Assembly: GCA_963669435.1 (NCBI GenBank)
Contig: OY770025.1
Coordinates: 3,658,001-3,722,000, forward strand
DNA: 64,000 nt
Reading direction: 5' to 3'
DNA from: CALJFL01 sp963669435
Lineage (GTDB): Bacteria > Pseudomonadota > Gammaproteobacteria > Pseudomonadales > Halieaceae
The translations under genes were made by a program, and so were the position numbers. The notes under the pieces are model-generated. The model had not been told where the DNA came from. It saw nothing but the letters and a program-made list of their open reading frames with translations, and searched no databases. Within the stretch, counting starts at the first letter, position 1. Each line of letters begins with the position of its first letter. This document shows, in pieces, positions 1 to 8,756 of this stretch.

Positions 1-971
1 GGTTGAGTTTGCCCTTTTCTGAAGCAGACGGGGGTATCGGCGGCAGTGCCCAGGACATGATGGTGGTGATGGAGGAACTGGGCAGGGGGCTGGTGGTAGA
101 ACCCTACCTGGTAAACATAGCGATTTGCGGTGGCTTCCTTGCGCGGGCGAGCGACGGTCAGCGGGCCAACTACCTGCCGGCCCTGATGTCGGGCGCATCT
201 CAGTGGGCATTTGCCTTTGCTGAAAGCAGCTCCCGTTACAACCTGGCCGCCGTGGCGGTCAGCGCCCTGGCTGACGGTGACGATTACTTATTGAGCGGCG
301 AGAAAATTGCTGTGCTGAATGGCGCCTCCGCCGACTACCTGGTGGTCAGTGCGCGAACCTCGGGTGACAGCCCGCAGCAGCAGGGCATCAGTCTGTTTTT
401 GGTTGATGCGCGCAGTGAGGGGATCGGCTGCAGGGAATATCCGCTGGTTGATGGTTCGCGTGGTGCTGACATCAGCTTTAGCCAGGTGCGTGTAGATTCC
501 AGCGCATTACTGGGCGAATGCGACAATGGTCTGGCGGTTATGGAAGAGGTCGTATCCGCGGCAATCGTCGCTATGGGTGCGGAAGCCCTGGGTGCCGTGG
601 ATGCACTGCTTGAGCAAACGGTGGAATATACCAAGACGCGTGAGCAGTTCGGTCAAGCTATCGGCAAGTTTCAGGCCTTGCAGCACCGCATGGCGGAAAT
701 GTTCAGGCAGTGCCAGGCATTGCGTTCGCTGGTTTATCGTGCCGCGATTGCCCAGGATGAGGGGAGTGTAGATGCCTTAAAAGCAGCCTCGGCACTCAAG
801 GTTAAACTGGGGCAGGTGGGTCGCCATGTGTCACAGGAAGCCGTGCAGCTGCATGGTGGTATTGGTATGACGGACGAGTTGGGGATCAGCCATTACTTCA
901 AGCGGCTGTTGCTGCTGAACATCCTGTTCGGCGACAGCGAATATCACCTGACTCGTTACGCCACTCTTTAA
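1..971 (+). CDS. Acyl-CoA dehydrogenase, 5' end cut by window edge
   Basis: FAD-dependent oxidation of an acyl-CoA to the 2-enoyl-CoA. The reading frame is open from the first bases and the first in-frame TTG is only an internal codon, so roughly the first 60 residues lie outside the window (families run about 380 aa; 322 are visible). Seen: the middle beta domain with FAFAESSSRYN, then the C-terminal helical domain with TREQFGQAIGKFQALQHR and LHGGIGMTDELGISHYFKR, which form the FAD and dimer contacts in this family. The C-terminal FGDSEYHL resembles the short ACAD subgroup found in steroid and terpenoid gene clusters. It converges on the LLM gene at 1083. Substrate cannot be read from sequence. 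Confidence 0.9.
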   Translation, partial: LSLPFSEADGGIGGSAQDMMVVMEELGRGLVVEPYLVNIAICGGFLARASDGQRANYLPALMSGASQWAFAFAESSSRYNLAAVAVSALADGDDYLLSGEKIAVLNGASADYLVVSARTSGDSPQQQGISLFLVDARSEGIGCREYPLVDGSRGADISFSQVRVDSSALLGECDNGLAVMEEVVSAAIVAMGAEALGAVDALLEQTVEYTKTREQFGQAIGKFQALQHRMAEMFRQCQALRSLVYRAAIAQDEGSVDALKAASALKVKLGQVGRHVSQEAVQLHGGIGMTDELGISHYFKRLLLLNILFGDSEYHLTRYATL

Positions 972-1017
972 GGTTCGGGGCGCCATAGGGGCGCCGTACG
1001 CTTCAACGTTGCCGGTG

Positions 1018-1097
1018 GGTCTGTCCCCGCCAAGCCATGTCCCCACTAATCTAGGTCCTCGCCAATCTAGCTCCCCGCCAGCTTATGTCCCCGACAA
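1018..1097. repeat. Five degenerate 16-bp tandem repeats
   Basis: Five consecutive 16-nt units (1018-1033, 1034-1049, 1050-1065, 1066-1081, 1082-1097) share the core TGTCCCCGCCAA, for example ggtcTGTCCCCGCCAA, gccaTGTCCCCACTAA and cttaTGTCCCCGACAA. The last unit covers the stop codon and final codons of the minus-strand LLM gene, so the array may have grown from that gene's 3' end. It fills most of the gap between two convergent genes. No stem-loop or T-run marks it as an obvious terminator. Confidence 0.8.
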
Positions 1098-2060
1098 CTT
1101 CGCGACCACGGGTGCAAACTGTTCCACCATGTTGTTCTCGCCATCATCCAGTACCGTGATGTAGGAAATACCATAGGCCTCGCGGCGGCGCTGTAGCTCG
1201 TCGCAGATATAGTCCACGCTGCCGATCAGGTTGTGTGGCCCCGCCAGCAATTGTTCAGTCGACATACCGAAAGGCTCGGCGATAGCCGCCGCAGTGGCTT
1301 CCTGGTGGTCGGTGACCACGGTGAGATAGGCGCCGATTTCCAGTTCGATGTCTGCGAACCTTGCCCCGGCTGCATCTTTCACCCATTGCACCTTCTTTGC
1401 AGTCTGTTCAGCCAGGCCTGACAGCATTCCCTCGGCCCCAAGTGCGCCGGCCTTATTGTTGAAATTGAGGCTGACGATATCCGCTTCCCGACCAGCGATG
1501 GACAGTATCCCCTTACTGCCGCCACCGATCATCAGCGGTGGTGGGTTCGGGCGCGCTGGTGCACCGCTAAACCCTTCCCAGTTAACCCATTCACCCTGTA
1601 TCGATAGAGGGTCCCCGGTCATGAACTGTTTGACACCGCCGACGATTTCTTCAAACCGCTGCAATCGCGTGCCGATTGGGTCAAAGGGAATATTGACCGC
1701 GGCATACTCAGACTGTATCCAGCCAGCACCCAGGCCGAATTCCAGGCGGCCGTCAGACAGGTAGTCCATGGTCGCGGCTTCCTTGGCTAAGATCACCGGT
1801 TGCCGGTAATCCATGCAGAACACTCGGCAGCCGACTTTGAGGCTGGTGGTCATTTCCAGTGCCATCGCCATTGCCGGCACGGCAGCAATCAGTTGGGGCG
1901 GATGAGCAGCGGCCTCGATGGCCGGCCCCGGCCCAAGAAAATGGTCGGCCAGGTGGAACGTGGAGTAGCCGAGATCCTCGGTTTTGCGTACCTGGTCTCG
2001 CCATGCGGCGGGGGAGGTTGGGTTGAAAGCCTGTAAGCCGAATCTGAAGGGCTTGCTCAT
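1083..2060 (-). CDS. LLM-class (luciferase-like) oxidoreductase
   Basis: Flavin- or F420-dependent oxidoreductase of the bacterial luciferase-like TIM-barrel superfamily, 325 aa. Seen: N-terminal FRFGLQAFNP, the loop LADHFLGPGPA, the strand-helix segment LSDGRLEFGLGAGWIQSEY near residues 103-120 and PPLMIGGGSKGILSIAGREAD around 175-195, the phosphate-binding part of this fold. It resembles the family often annotated as F420-dependent, but sequence does not prove F420 over FMN. The ATG at 2060 follows a GAGGAA ribosome site on the minus strand. The gene is divergent from the thiolase operon at 2340; an operator-like dyad sits at 2158-2177 in its promoter. Confidence 0.88.
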   Translation of the reverse strand: MSKPFRFGLQAFNPTSPAAWRDQVRKTEDLGYSTFHLADHFLGPGPAIEAAAHPPQLIAAVPAMAMALEMTTSLKVGCRVFCMDYRQPVILAKEAATMDYLSDGRLEFGLGAGWIQSEYAAVNIPFDPIGTRLQRFEEIVGGVKQFMTGDPLSIQGEWVNWEGFSGAPARPNPPPLMIGGGSKGILSIAGREADIVSLNFNNKAGALGAEGMLSGLAEQTAKKVQWVKDAAGARFADIELEIGAYLTVVTDHQEATAAAIAEPFGMSTEQLLAGPHNLIGSVDYICDELQRRREAYGISYITVLDDGENNMVEQFAPVVAKLSGT

Positions 2061-2157
2061 TATGATTCCTCGGCGATTGCATTGGGAAAGGTGATGCGGG
2101 TATGCGATTCACCGAAGCGGATCTTGGCCCCGCTCGGGCGATATTGCATTCCTAAAA

Positions 2158-2177
2158 AAACAAACTAGACTGACTTT
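2158..2177. promoter_or_regulatory. Operator-like site, degenerate CAGT-N4-ACTG
   Basis: CAAA-CTAG-ACTG at 2161-2172 with flanks AAA and ACTTT matches the dyad at 2260-2279 at about 15 of 20 positions, but its left half is degenerate. It lies about 100 bp upstream of the LLM start codon. Proposed as a weaker site for the same regulator. Confidence 0.4.
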
Positions 2178-2259
2178 ATAGATAATAAGAGACACTGTCC
2201 AGCCGGTTAATCAGGTGGCGCGTAAACAGTTGATCCGTCAGCGGATATTGTTCGTAAAT

Positions 2260-2279
2260 AAACAGTCTATACTGTTTTT
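2260..2279. promoter_or_regulatory. Operator-like inverted repeat, AACAGT-CTAT-ACTGTT
   Basis: Perfect 6-bp inverted repeat with a 4-bp spacer (AACAGT at 2261-2266, ACTGTT at 2271-2276), 64 bp before the thiolase start. A further half-site AAACAGT lies at 2224-2230. Size and symmetry fit a TetR-type operator. The same architecture recurs at 8072-8089 and, degenerate, at 17435-17446 and 30504-30523. Confidence 0.55.
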
Positions 2280-2339
2280 AAATATGGCGATCTGTTAATA
2301 TTCGACGGTGCTCACATTAAAACACCCAGGTTGACCTGA

Positions 2340-3482
2340 ATGGATGTAGCGATAGTAGGAATTGGCATTCACCCCTTTGGCCGTACGCCCGCGCGAACGG
2401 GCCTGCAGCAGGGGGCGTTTGCTGCGCGTGCAGCACTTGAGGACGCGGGTGTGAGCTGGCGCGATATGGAGTTTGCTTACGGGGGCAGCTTCAGCGCGGG
2501 CAGCGCTGATGCGCTGGTCAATGAGCTGGGTTTGACCGGTTTACCCTTTACCAACGTGGCTAATGGCTGTGCCACGGGTGGCAGTTCATTGATGTCTGCA
2601 TACAGCGCGATCAAGTCAGGTGAATTTGATATCGGTTTGATAGCGGGCTTTGATAAGCATGATCGGGGCGCATTTGACGCAGACCCTGAAAAAATGGGTA
2701 TCGGGAGCTGGTACGGTGAACTGGGCATGATGATGACCACCCAGTTTTTTGCCATGAAGATTCAAAAATACATGGATGACTTTGGCATTACCTCTGAGGC
2801 CCTGGCCAGGGTCGCCGAGAAAGCGTTCCAGAATGGTGCCTTGAACCCGAATGCCTGGCGACGAACTCCCGTGAGCCTGGAAGAGATCCAGAACTCAACC
2901 ATGATTAATGACCCGCTCACAAAGTATATGTTTTGTGCCCCTGCCGAGGGCGGAGTGGCAATGGTGTTGTGCCGCGCCGATATAGCCCACCGCTATAGCG
3001 AAAAGCCAATCTATGTGAAAGGCGCGGTACTGCGTTCACGCCGTTTTGGTTCTTTTGAAGTCTTTGCGCCAGACCAGGCCCTTGAGCAGGCTCCCGGGCC
3101 TACAGTGGATGCCGCTGAGGCGGTGTTCGAGATGGCGGGCGTCGCTCCGGGCGATATCGATGTGGCACAGCTGCAGGACACGGAGTCCGGCGCTGAAATC
3201 ATGCATATGGCAGAAAACGGATTCTGTGAGCACGGCGAACAGGAGAGTATGCTGCGCAATGGAGAGACGCGTATCGACGGCCGTTTACCTGTTAACACGG
3301 ACGGAGGTTGCCTGGCTAACGGCGAGCCAATCGGCGCGTCCGGTCTCCGGCAGATCCACGAAAATGTTGTTCAACTGCGCGGCCAGGGTGAAGCACGCCA
3401 GGTGCCAGGTGATCCCAAACTTGGCTATTCCCATGTTTACGGGGCACCGGGAATCAGTGCCACCGTTATCCTGTCGCGGTAG
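2340..3482 (+). CDS. SCP2/lipid-transfer type thiolase-like protein
   Basis: Thiolase-superfamily protein of 380 aa, of the SCPx/Ltp group that cleaves or binds branched or steroid-like acyl-CoA substrates. Seen: the nucleophile loop NVANGCATGGSS with Cys77, and C-terminal GEPIGASGLRQI, where Glu329 occupies the position of the usual histidine in the GHPxGxTG motif. That exchange recurs in a non-canonical subgroup that includes aldolase-like Ltp proteins, so a retro-aldol or auxiliary role is possible instead of thiolysis. First gene of a same-strand run with the Rieske oxygenase, acyltransferase and SDR; an operator-like dyad lies just upstream. Confidence 0.85.
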   Translation: MDVAIVGIGIHPFGRTPARTGLQQGAFAARAALEDAGVSWRDMEFAYGGSFSAGSADALVNELGLTGLPFTNVANGCATGGSSLMSAYSAIKSGEFDIGLIAGFDKHDRGAFDADPEKMGIGSWYGELGMMMTTQFFAMKIQKYMDDFGITSEALARVAEKAFQNGALNPNAWRRTPVSLEEIQNSTMINDPLTKYMFCAPAEGGVAMVLCRADIAHRYSEKPIYVKGAVLRSRRFGSFEVFAPDQALEQAPGPTVDAAEAVFEMAGVAPGDIDVAQLQDTESGAEIMHMAENGFCEHGEQESMLRNGETRIDGRLPVNTDGGCLANGEPIGASGLRQIHENVVQLRGQGEARQVPGDPKLGYSHVYGAPGISATVILSR

Positions 3483-3502
3483 TCGAGAACAGCAAGGACA
3501 AG

Positions 3503-4888
3503 ATGATGAACGAGAAAGTCCCCCATGTCATAGCCCGCAGTGATTCCTATTCTTACCAGGATTTGCTGGACCAGGAAGTCAACCCCGTGCCAGACGCGCT
3601 GCGCGAGGACACCGCACCGTACCTGGGCTCTGAGGACCTGCCGGTGGAGCGCTGGACCTCCCAGGAGTTCTTCGACCAGGAAGTCGAGAAAATGTGGACC
3701 AAGACCTGGCAGATGGTATGTCGGGAGACGCAGCTGTCTGATCCTGGTGACTACAAGGTCTACGAAATTGCACATTTGTCGGTATTGGTGGTTAGGACTG
3801 ACACTGGCGAGCTTAAGGGTTACTTCAATTCCTGCCTGCACCGTGCCCGCGTACTGAAACAGGGTGCCGGTAATGCCAAGGAGCTGCGTTGTCCTTACCA
3901 CGGCTTTACCTGGAACCTGGATGGCAGTTTTCGCAATGCGCCCTGCATGTGGGATTTCGAGCACATTGAGAGAGCAGAATTCAACCTGCCGGAAGTGCGC
4001 GTGGATACCTGGGGTGGCTGGGTATTCATCAACATGGACAGTGAATGCGAGTCGCTGCAGGACTACCTGGGAATCCTGCCGTCGCATTTCGAACGCTGGG
4101 AGCCGGAAAAGCGCTATCTCGCCATGCACGTCGAGAAGGTGATCAACTGTAACTGGAAAGCCGGTGTGGAAGCCTTTATTGAGTCCTACCACGCGGTACA
4201 AACGCATCCCCAGATACTGCCCTATACCGGCGCAGATAACTCCCAGTACGATGTTTGGGGCGACAATATCTGTCGTACGATTACCACCATGGCGACGGTC
4301 AATCCAAGCCATGAAGATCAGTATTCACAGCAGGACTGTGTCGACGCCATTATCGGTGTGTCCGCCCTGGTTGGAGAGCCGGGCGAAGAGGGCTCCGATG
4401 TTACCACTGGCCACGTCGCCCGCGATGTGATCGCCGATATCAACTACAGCGAATTTTCAGCAATGTCCGGTCGCGACCTGAGTAAAATAGCGACCCGCTC
4501 CGAAATCATGGACTCCATTCTCTACATGGTGTTTCCCAATTTCGCACCCTGGGCCGGATTTCACCCCGCGCTGACCTATCGCCACCGCCCCAATGGCAGT
4601 GACCCGGACAGCTGCATCATGGATATTTATATCCTGTGTAATTACCCCGAAGGCGAAGAACGCCCGGCAGATGCTGTTACCGTGAGACTCGGTGCAGACC
4701 AGTCTTTTTCCGAGGCCGAGGTGATGGACGAGGGGCTTGCCCGTATTTACAACCAGGACGCCTCGAACCTGCCGCACGTACAGGCAGGCATGAAGGCGTC
4801 CAGGAAGGGAGCGGTTACCCTGGGTAACTACCAGGAAGTGCGCATACGGCATTTCCACCAGACACTGGACAAGTACTTAAACCGGTAA
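3503..4888 (+). CDS. Rieske non-haem iron oxygenase, large (alpha) subunit
   Basis: Catalytic subunit of a ring-hydroxylating or demethylating Rieske oxygenase, 461 aa. Seen: the Rieske [2Fe-2S] ligands Cys111-x-His113 and Cys130-x2-His133 (CLHR ... CPYHG), and the mononuclear iron segment FIESYHAVQTHPQ around residues 225-237 carrying the two histidines. The full two-domain architecture and length are normal. No small beta subunit, ferredoxin or reductase gene is adjacent, so electrons must come from elsewhere, as for three-component alpha-only oxygenases. Two tandem ATGs follow AAGGA; either may start translation. It follows the thiolase-like gene by 20 bp, which argues for shared transcription. 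Confidence 0.92.
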   Translation: MMNEKVPHVIARSDSYSYQDLLDQEVNPVPDALREDTAPYLGSEDLPVERWTSQEFFDQEVEKMWTKTWQMVCRETQLSDPGDYKVYEIAHLSVLVVRTDTGELKGYFNSCLHRARVLKQGAGNAKELRCPYHGFTWNLDGSFRNAPCMWDFEHIERAEFNLPEVRVDTWGGWVFINMDSECESLQDYLGILPSHFERWEPEKRYLAMHVEKVINCNWKAGVEAFIESYHAVQTHPQILPYTGADNSQYDVWGDNICRTITTMATVNPSHEDQYSQQDCVDAIIGVSALVGEPGEEGSDVTTGHVARDVIADINYSEFSAMSGRDLSKIATRSEIMDSILYMVFPNFAPWAGFHPALTYRHRPNGSDPDSCIMDIYILCNYPEGEERPADAVTVRLGADQSFSEAEVMDEGLARIYNQDASNLPHVQAGMKASRKGAVTLGNYQEVRIRHFHQTLDKYLNR

Positions 4889-4921
4889 CTTTCGGCGAGA
4901 CCCCCGGGTCGGGAATGCCGT

Positions 4922-6343
4922 ATGTACAGACTCCACGGACAGGACGCGAGTTGGCTCTACAAAGAGACGCTGACCGCGCCCATGCATACGCTGAAGATCT
5001 TCCTGATCGACGTTGCGGAAGGGGAAAGTCTCGACCTGGCCTTTCTGCGCTTGGCGGTTCCCCGGCTGATTCACGAGGTGCCGGTGCTCAGGCAACGCCC
5101 GGTAACAATACCCTGGAGCTTGCATCACCCGGTGATGATCGAAGATCCGGAGTTCGACCTTCGCTACCATTTAAATCGGGCGGCGCTGCCCGCGCCCGGA
5201 GGGCGGGCAGAGCTCGAGGAGTTACTGGCACAGATTGCCAGTCATCCGCTCGACCAGGACCGACCTCTTTGGCAGTTCTGGATTATCGAAGGACTCGAGA
5301 ACCAGCGTGTCGCACTGGTGCAGAAAATTCACCATGCTGTAGCCGATGGCATGGCGTCGCTCAACTCCATGACCAGGGTTTGGCACAGTAGTTACCACGA
5401 CCCATCGAGTGTCCCCGAACCCTGGAATCCCGAAGCGCTACCATCACCTGCGCGCCTGTGTATGGATGCGGTGTCCGATCATGTCCGCGAAGACATCGGC
5501 AGATTCCCTGACTTCCTGCGGGCTTTACGACGCATCAAGTGGGGGCTGGAAGCGCCTCCCGATGGCCGCCTCTCGCCGACTTTGTGTAGCTTCAATGGGC
5601 AGTTACCGCGCACTCGCTGGAATCGCGCCTTGTCCTCACGGCGCAGCTTTTCTACGGCTCAATTGCCATTGGAGGCCCTCAAGGCGGTGAAGAACACGCT
5701 CGGAGGCACCCTCAATGACGTTGTGCTCGCCCTGGTGGCCGGCAGCTTGCGCCGATTTCTCGTTGCCCATAAGGAACTTCCCCACCAGCCATTACTGGCC
5801 ACTATCCCGGTATCAACCGATGGATTGGATACGGTGCGCGAGGCCGGCAACGCGACAACGGTTATGTTAACCCTGCTATATGTGAACCTGTCTGATCCAC
5901 TGGAACGCTACAAAGAAATCCAGTCAGCAACGCTGCAGGGTAAGGCGGAATTGGAAAAACTGGGGCGTGAAACCTTCGCGTTGCTCGCCCATTATGTGCC
6001 GCCTGCTCTGCAGCGCTGGGTTGCCTCGCGCGCGTATCGCAAAAGGCTGGCAGACAGGGACAGCTTTCTACCACCGGCCAATCTCACTGTATCCAACGTA
6101 CCCGGCCCGCGAGAAAAATTCTCTGCCAGGGGCAACCTAGTCGACGAGATTTTTTCCTCGGGGCCCCTGGTTGAAGGCATAGGGCTAAACATCACCGTCT
6201 GGAGCTATGTGGATAATATGAATTTCACCGTCACGGGCTGTATGCGGTCACTCCCCGATATTGGTCAAATTACTGTGGGATTGCGTGAGGCACTGCTTGA
6301 ATTGCAGGCGCTGTGCGTAGAGCAGGGGCCGAACTCCGGCTAG
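4922..6343 (+). CDS. Wax ester synthase/diacylglycerol acyltransferase (WS/DGAT) family
   Basis: Transfers acyl groups from acyl-CoA to an alcohol or diacylglycerol, giving wax esters or triacylglycerol at the inner membrane. Seen: the family N-terminus LHGQDASWLYKE followed by PMHTLKIF, the catalytic HHxxxDG motif HHAVADG at residues 137-143, and the C-terminal NLTVSNVPGPREK signature. Length 473 aa is typical. The ATG at 4922 is chosen because it preserves the conserved N-terminal segment. Its place in a catabolic operon, between a Rieske oxygenase and an SDR, is unusual for a storage-lipid enzyme and may mean esterification of a pathway alcohol. Confidence 0.9.
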   Translation: MYRLHGQDASWLYKETLTAPMHTLKIFLIDVAEGESLDLAFLRLAVPRLIHEVPVLRQRPVTIPWSLHHPVMIEDPEFDLRYHLNRAALPAPGGRAELEELLAQIASHPLDQDRPLWQFWIIEGLENQRVALVQKIHHAVADGMASLNSMTRVWHSSYHDPSSVPEPWNPEALPSPARLCMDAVSDHVREDIGRFPDFLRALRRIKWGLEAPPDGRLSPTLCSFNGQLPRTRWNRALSSRRSFSTAQLPLEALKAVKNTLGGTLNDVVLALVAGSLRRFLVAHKELPHQPLLATIPVSTDGLDTVREAGNATTVMLTLLYVNLSDPLERYKEIQSATLQGKAELEKLGRETFALLAHYVPPALQRWVASRAYRKRLADRDSFLPPANLTVSNVPGPREKFSARGNLVDEIFSSGPLVEGIGLNITVWSYVDNMNFTVTGCMRSLPDIGQITVGLREALLELQALCVEQGPNSG

Positions 6344-6388
6344 ACAAATCGATTCACTTCAACGTTAGTAAACAATAAGGACGAGAGC

Positions 6389-7129
6389 ATGACTATTTTG
6401 GAAAACAAGGTTGCGGTAGTGACCGGCGGTACCAGCGGATTCGGCGAAGCCATCGTGCGGCGTTTTCGCGCCGAGGGCGCCGAAGTGGTTATCGCGGCCC
6501 GCGGCAAGGCGAAGCTTGAGGCACTGGCGGCAGAAATCGGGGCGACCGCAGTTGTCTGCGATATCAGCAGTTCTGAGCAGGTGAAGGCCTTGGCGGATAC
6601 TGCGCTGGAAAAGTTTGGCCGCATAGATATTGCTGTGAACTCCGCCGGTTTTGATGATGCCTGTCCCATCGCAGACCTGGTCCCGGAGAACGTGGAAAAG
6701 ATGATCGCGGTACAGTTCACCGGCGCCCTGTACTTTATCCAGCACATGGCTAATGCGATGGGCAGCGGTGGCTCAGTTATATCGGTTTCGTCCCTGACTT
6801 CCAGTGTCGCCGCCAAGGGACACGCGCCTTATGCCGGTAGTAAAGCGGCGATCAATCACGTAACCACGATTGCCGCCGCGGAGTATGGGGAGAAGGGCGT
6901 GCGTTTTAACACGGTGTCGCCCACGTTGATTGAAACCCCGATGACCGCACCAATGTTTGACATGCCGGGGATCAGGGAGTTTATAGAAACCGAAACGCCG
7001 CTGGGCCGTGTTGGCAGTGTGAACGACGTGGTGGAGGCCGTGCTATGGCTGGGCAGTGATGCGTCGAGTTTTGTAAACGCGGAGAATATTAACGTCTGTG
7101 GGGGTATGGGCTTGCGGCAGTTGGGCTAA
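6389..7129 (+). CDS. Short-chain dehydrogenase/reductase (SDR)
   Basis: Classical NAD(P)-dependent SDR of 246 aa. Seen: cofactor motif TGGTSGFG at residues 12-19, NSAG in strand 4, catalytic Ser134/135, Tyr148 and Lys152 (YAGSK), and the C-terminal INVCGGMGL. Alanine-arginine after strand 2 (AARGK) favours NADP over NAD. It starts 45 bp after the acyltransferase with AAGGACGAG as ribosome site and closes the run begun at 2340. A role oxidising a hydroxyacyl or alcohol intermediate is inferred from context; the substrate is unknown. Confidence 0.9.
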   Translation: MTILENKVAVVTGGTSGFGEAIVRRFRAEGAEVVIAARGKAKLEALAAEIGATAVVCDISSSEQVKALADTALEKFGRIDIAVNSAGFDDACPIADLVPENVEKMIAVQFTGALYFIQHMANAMGSGGSVISVSSLTSSVAAKGHAPYAGSKAAINHVTTIAAAEYGEKGVRFNTVSPTLIETPMTAPMFDMPGIREFIETETPLGRVGSVNDVVEAVLWLGSDASSFVNAENINVCGGMGLRQLG

Positions 7130-7153
7130 GCCTGGCTGCGCACATTCGCCAGT

Positions 7154-7957
7154 CTAGTCGTCAATTTTCTCAAGATTCCGCCAGGGCACCAGGATAAACT
7201 CCATGGGCGCTTCAAACACCAGGCTCTGTTTCGGTTTGGTCTCAATAAATTGCGCCCATGGCGTATTGTCGGCGATGGTTACCGCGTCATCAGGTACATT
7301 CTTGACTCGAGAGTTTGCCATACCCGCGTCATAAAACACCCGATCACACACGCCGTTGCGCCAGTAGATGTAGTCGTTGGCTTCAATCCACTCGCCGGCG
7401 ACAGTCAGATAGGGCTGGTCCTCCATGGCGTTGAGGTCGCATTCGATTTTCACCGTGGTGCCGGCCTCGGACTCCACGAAACTGGTGAGTACCCCGTTGG
7501 TTTTGTGGTGCTCCACGGGGCTCGCCTTGTTGGGTATCTCCACAGCGTCGAATGATGCCTTGCTGGTGCGCGCTTCGACGACCATGTAGCGGGTAACCCC
7601 CAGATGGTCTTTAACATAGGTGGACCACTCCGCGCGCACGCCTGTGGCTATACCACCCACGTGATAAACATTGAGAGTCAGCACGTATTCGGGCTCGTCG
7701 TCGTTCAAGCACTTCAGCGGAGTCAGCGGAAGGTGTGAGGGCAGGTTTATATATTCTTTGAAGGCATCCAACTGGTCAGGCTTGATGCGGAAGTTGTAGT
7801 AGGTCGTGGGAGGGTCTCCCTTAACCATAAACGGTACTCGGGGCTGTGCTTTTCCCAGAATGATGGTGAATATGTCAATGAACGACAGAATGGGGTACAG
7901 GGTGCGCTTGAAAAATTTTAGCTTCGTGTGGTTTGGCGGCGCATAGGGTAGTGGCAT
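7154..7957 (-). CDS. Conserved protein of unknown function, possibly acetoacetate-decarboxylase-like fold
   Basis: Predicted soluble protein of 267 aa. I do not recognise it securely. Visible features are PEYVLTLNVYHVGGI followed by RAEWSTYVKDHLGVTRYMVVEA, and a tryptophan-rich C-terminus (TPWAQF, FILVPWRNL). The pattern recalls the acetoacetate decarboxylase fold, but the Schiff-base lysine of that family is not identifiable. Start: ATG at 7957 is preferred over the longer frame to 8032 because GGGAG sits 7 nt upstream on the minus strand. It is divergent from the PPOX gene at 8204 and shares the perfect operator-like dyad between them. Confidence 0.7.
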   Translation of the reverse strand: MPLPYAPPNHTKLKFFKRTLYPILSFIDIFTIILGKAQPRVPFMVKGDPPTTYYNFRIKPDQLDAFKEYINLPSHLPLTPLKCLNDDEPEYVLTLNVYHVGGIATGVRAEWSTYVKDHLGVTRYMVVEARTSKASFDAVEIPNKASPVEHHKTNGVLTSFVESEAGTTVKIECDLNAMEDQPYLTVAGEWIEANDYIYWRNGVCDRVFYDAGMANSRVKNVPDDAVTIADNTPWAQFIETKPKQSLVFEAPMEFILVPWRNLEKIDD

Positions 7958-8071
7958 GGTTATCTCCCTGGGGGCTGTGGTCACGAGAGTAGCTGGCGCT
8001 TTCTTTTGCGGGTCTCGGTGCTGGCTTAACACGGTAGAGCCGAGAAAGTAGCAGATACAACCCTGAAAAAC

Positions 8072-8089
8072 AATCAGTATTGACTGATT
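8072..8089. promoter_or_regulatory. Operator-like inverted repeat, AATCAGT-ATTG-ACTGATT
   Basis: Perfect 7-bp inverted repeat with 4-bp spacer placed between two divergent genes (starts at 7957 and 8204). It has the same CAGT-N4-ACTG core as the site at 2260-2279, which makes chance occurrence less likely. One regulator bound here could control both genes. Confidence 0.55.
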
Positions 8090-8203
8090 TATTTTTTCAA
8101 GATAAGGTCACCCCCGGCTTGTTTAGCTTGCGCCCCCAGGGAATAAGAGTAGCAGGCAATAAAGGTAAAAAGCTGAACCCACGACAACCGGAGGGTGCAC
8201 TGT

Positions 8204-8713
8204 ATGGCCGAGGATATTTCCAACTACGACGACGTAACCATCTACGGCCTGAGCCCCGAACGGCAGCAGGAGTTGCTGGATAAACAGTTCGAGTGTGTAT
8301 TTATCTGGACCAATAAAGCGGGTCACGGTATTGGCGTGGTAATGAGCTGTATTTTTCGCGACGGCTCAGTCTGGTTAACCGCGGCTCGCCAGCGTGCGCG
8401 GATCAAGGCCATCCAACGTGACCCTCGCGTATCGGTCGTCTATAGCAGCACGGGCACGGATATGGGGCCCAGCAAAACCATCACCTTCAAGGGCCACGTA
8501 ACCATACACGAGGACGAGGCAACCAAGGGCTGGTTTTATCCGCAGTTTGCGGCTGCCACCCAGAATCCAGCGATGGATGCGGAAACCTTCGTAAAGTTTC
8601 TCGACACGCCTGACCGGGTGATTCTGGAAGTGGTTCCGGAAAAAACGATTACCTTTGACGGCGACAAAATGGTGGAACTTACCACCCAGGCAGTTGCGGC
8701 CGGCGAGATTTGA
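8204..8713 (+). CDS. PPOX-class (pyridoxamine-phosphate-oxidase fold) flavin/F420 protein
   Basis: Split-barrel protein of 169 aa in the PNPOx-like superfamily, whose members bind FMN, F420 or haem. Seen: the strand pattern FIWTNKAGHGIGVVMS, then DGSVWLTAARQRARIKAIQRDPRVSVVY, which is the phosphate-binding and dimer part of the fold, and FKGHVTIHED. Start: ATG at 8204 lies 9 nt after GGAGG; the in-frame GTG at 8195 would overlap that site. Such proteins often accompany LLM oxidoreductases, as here. No substrate can be assigned. Confidence 0.8.
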   Translation: MAEDISNYDDVTIYGLSPERQQELLDKQFECVFIWTNKAGHGIGVVMSCIFRDGSVWLTAARQRARIKAIQRDPRVSVVYSSTGTDMGPSKTITFKGHVTIHEDEATKGWFYPQFAAATQNPAMDAETFVKFLDTPDRVILEVVPEKTITFDGDKMVELTTQAVAAGEI

Positions 8714-8756
8714 GTGGTCGCAAGATTACTGTGCAAGGCGGGCCAAGCTCACTTGC

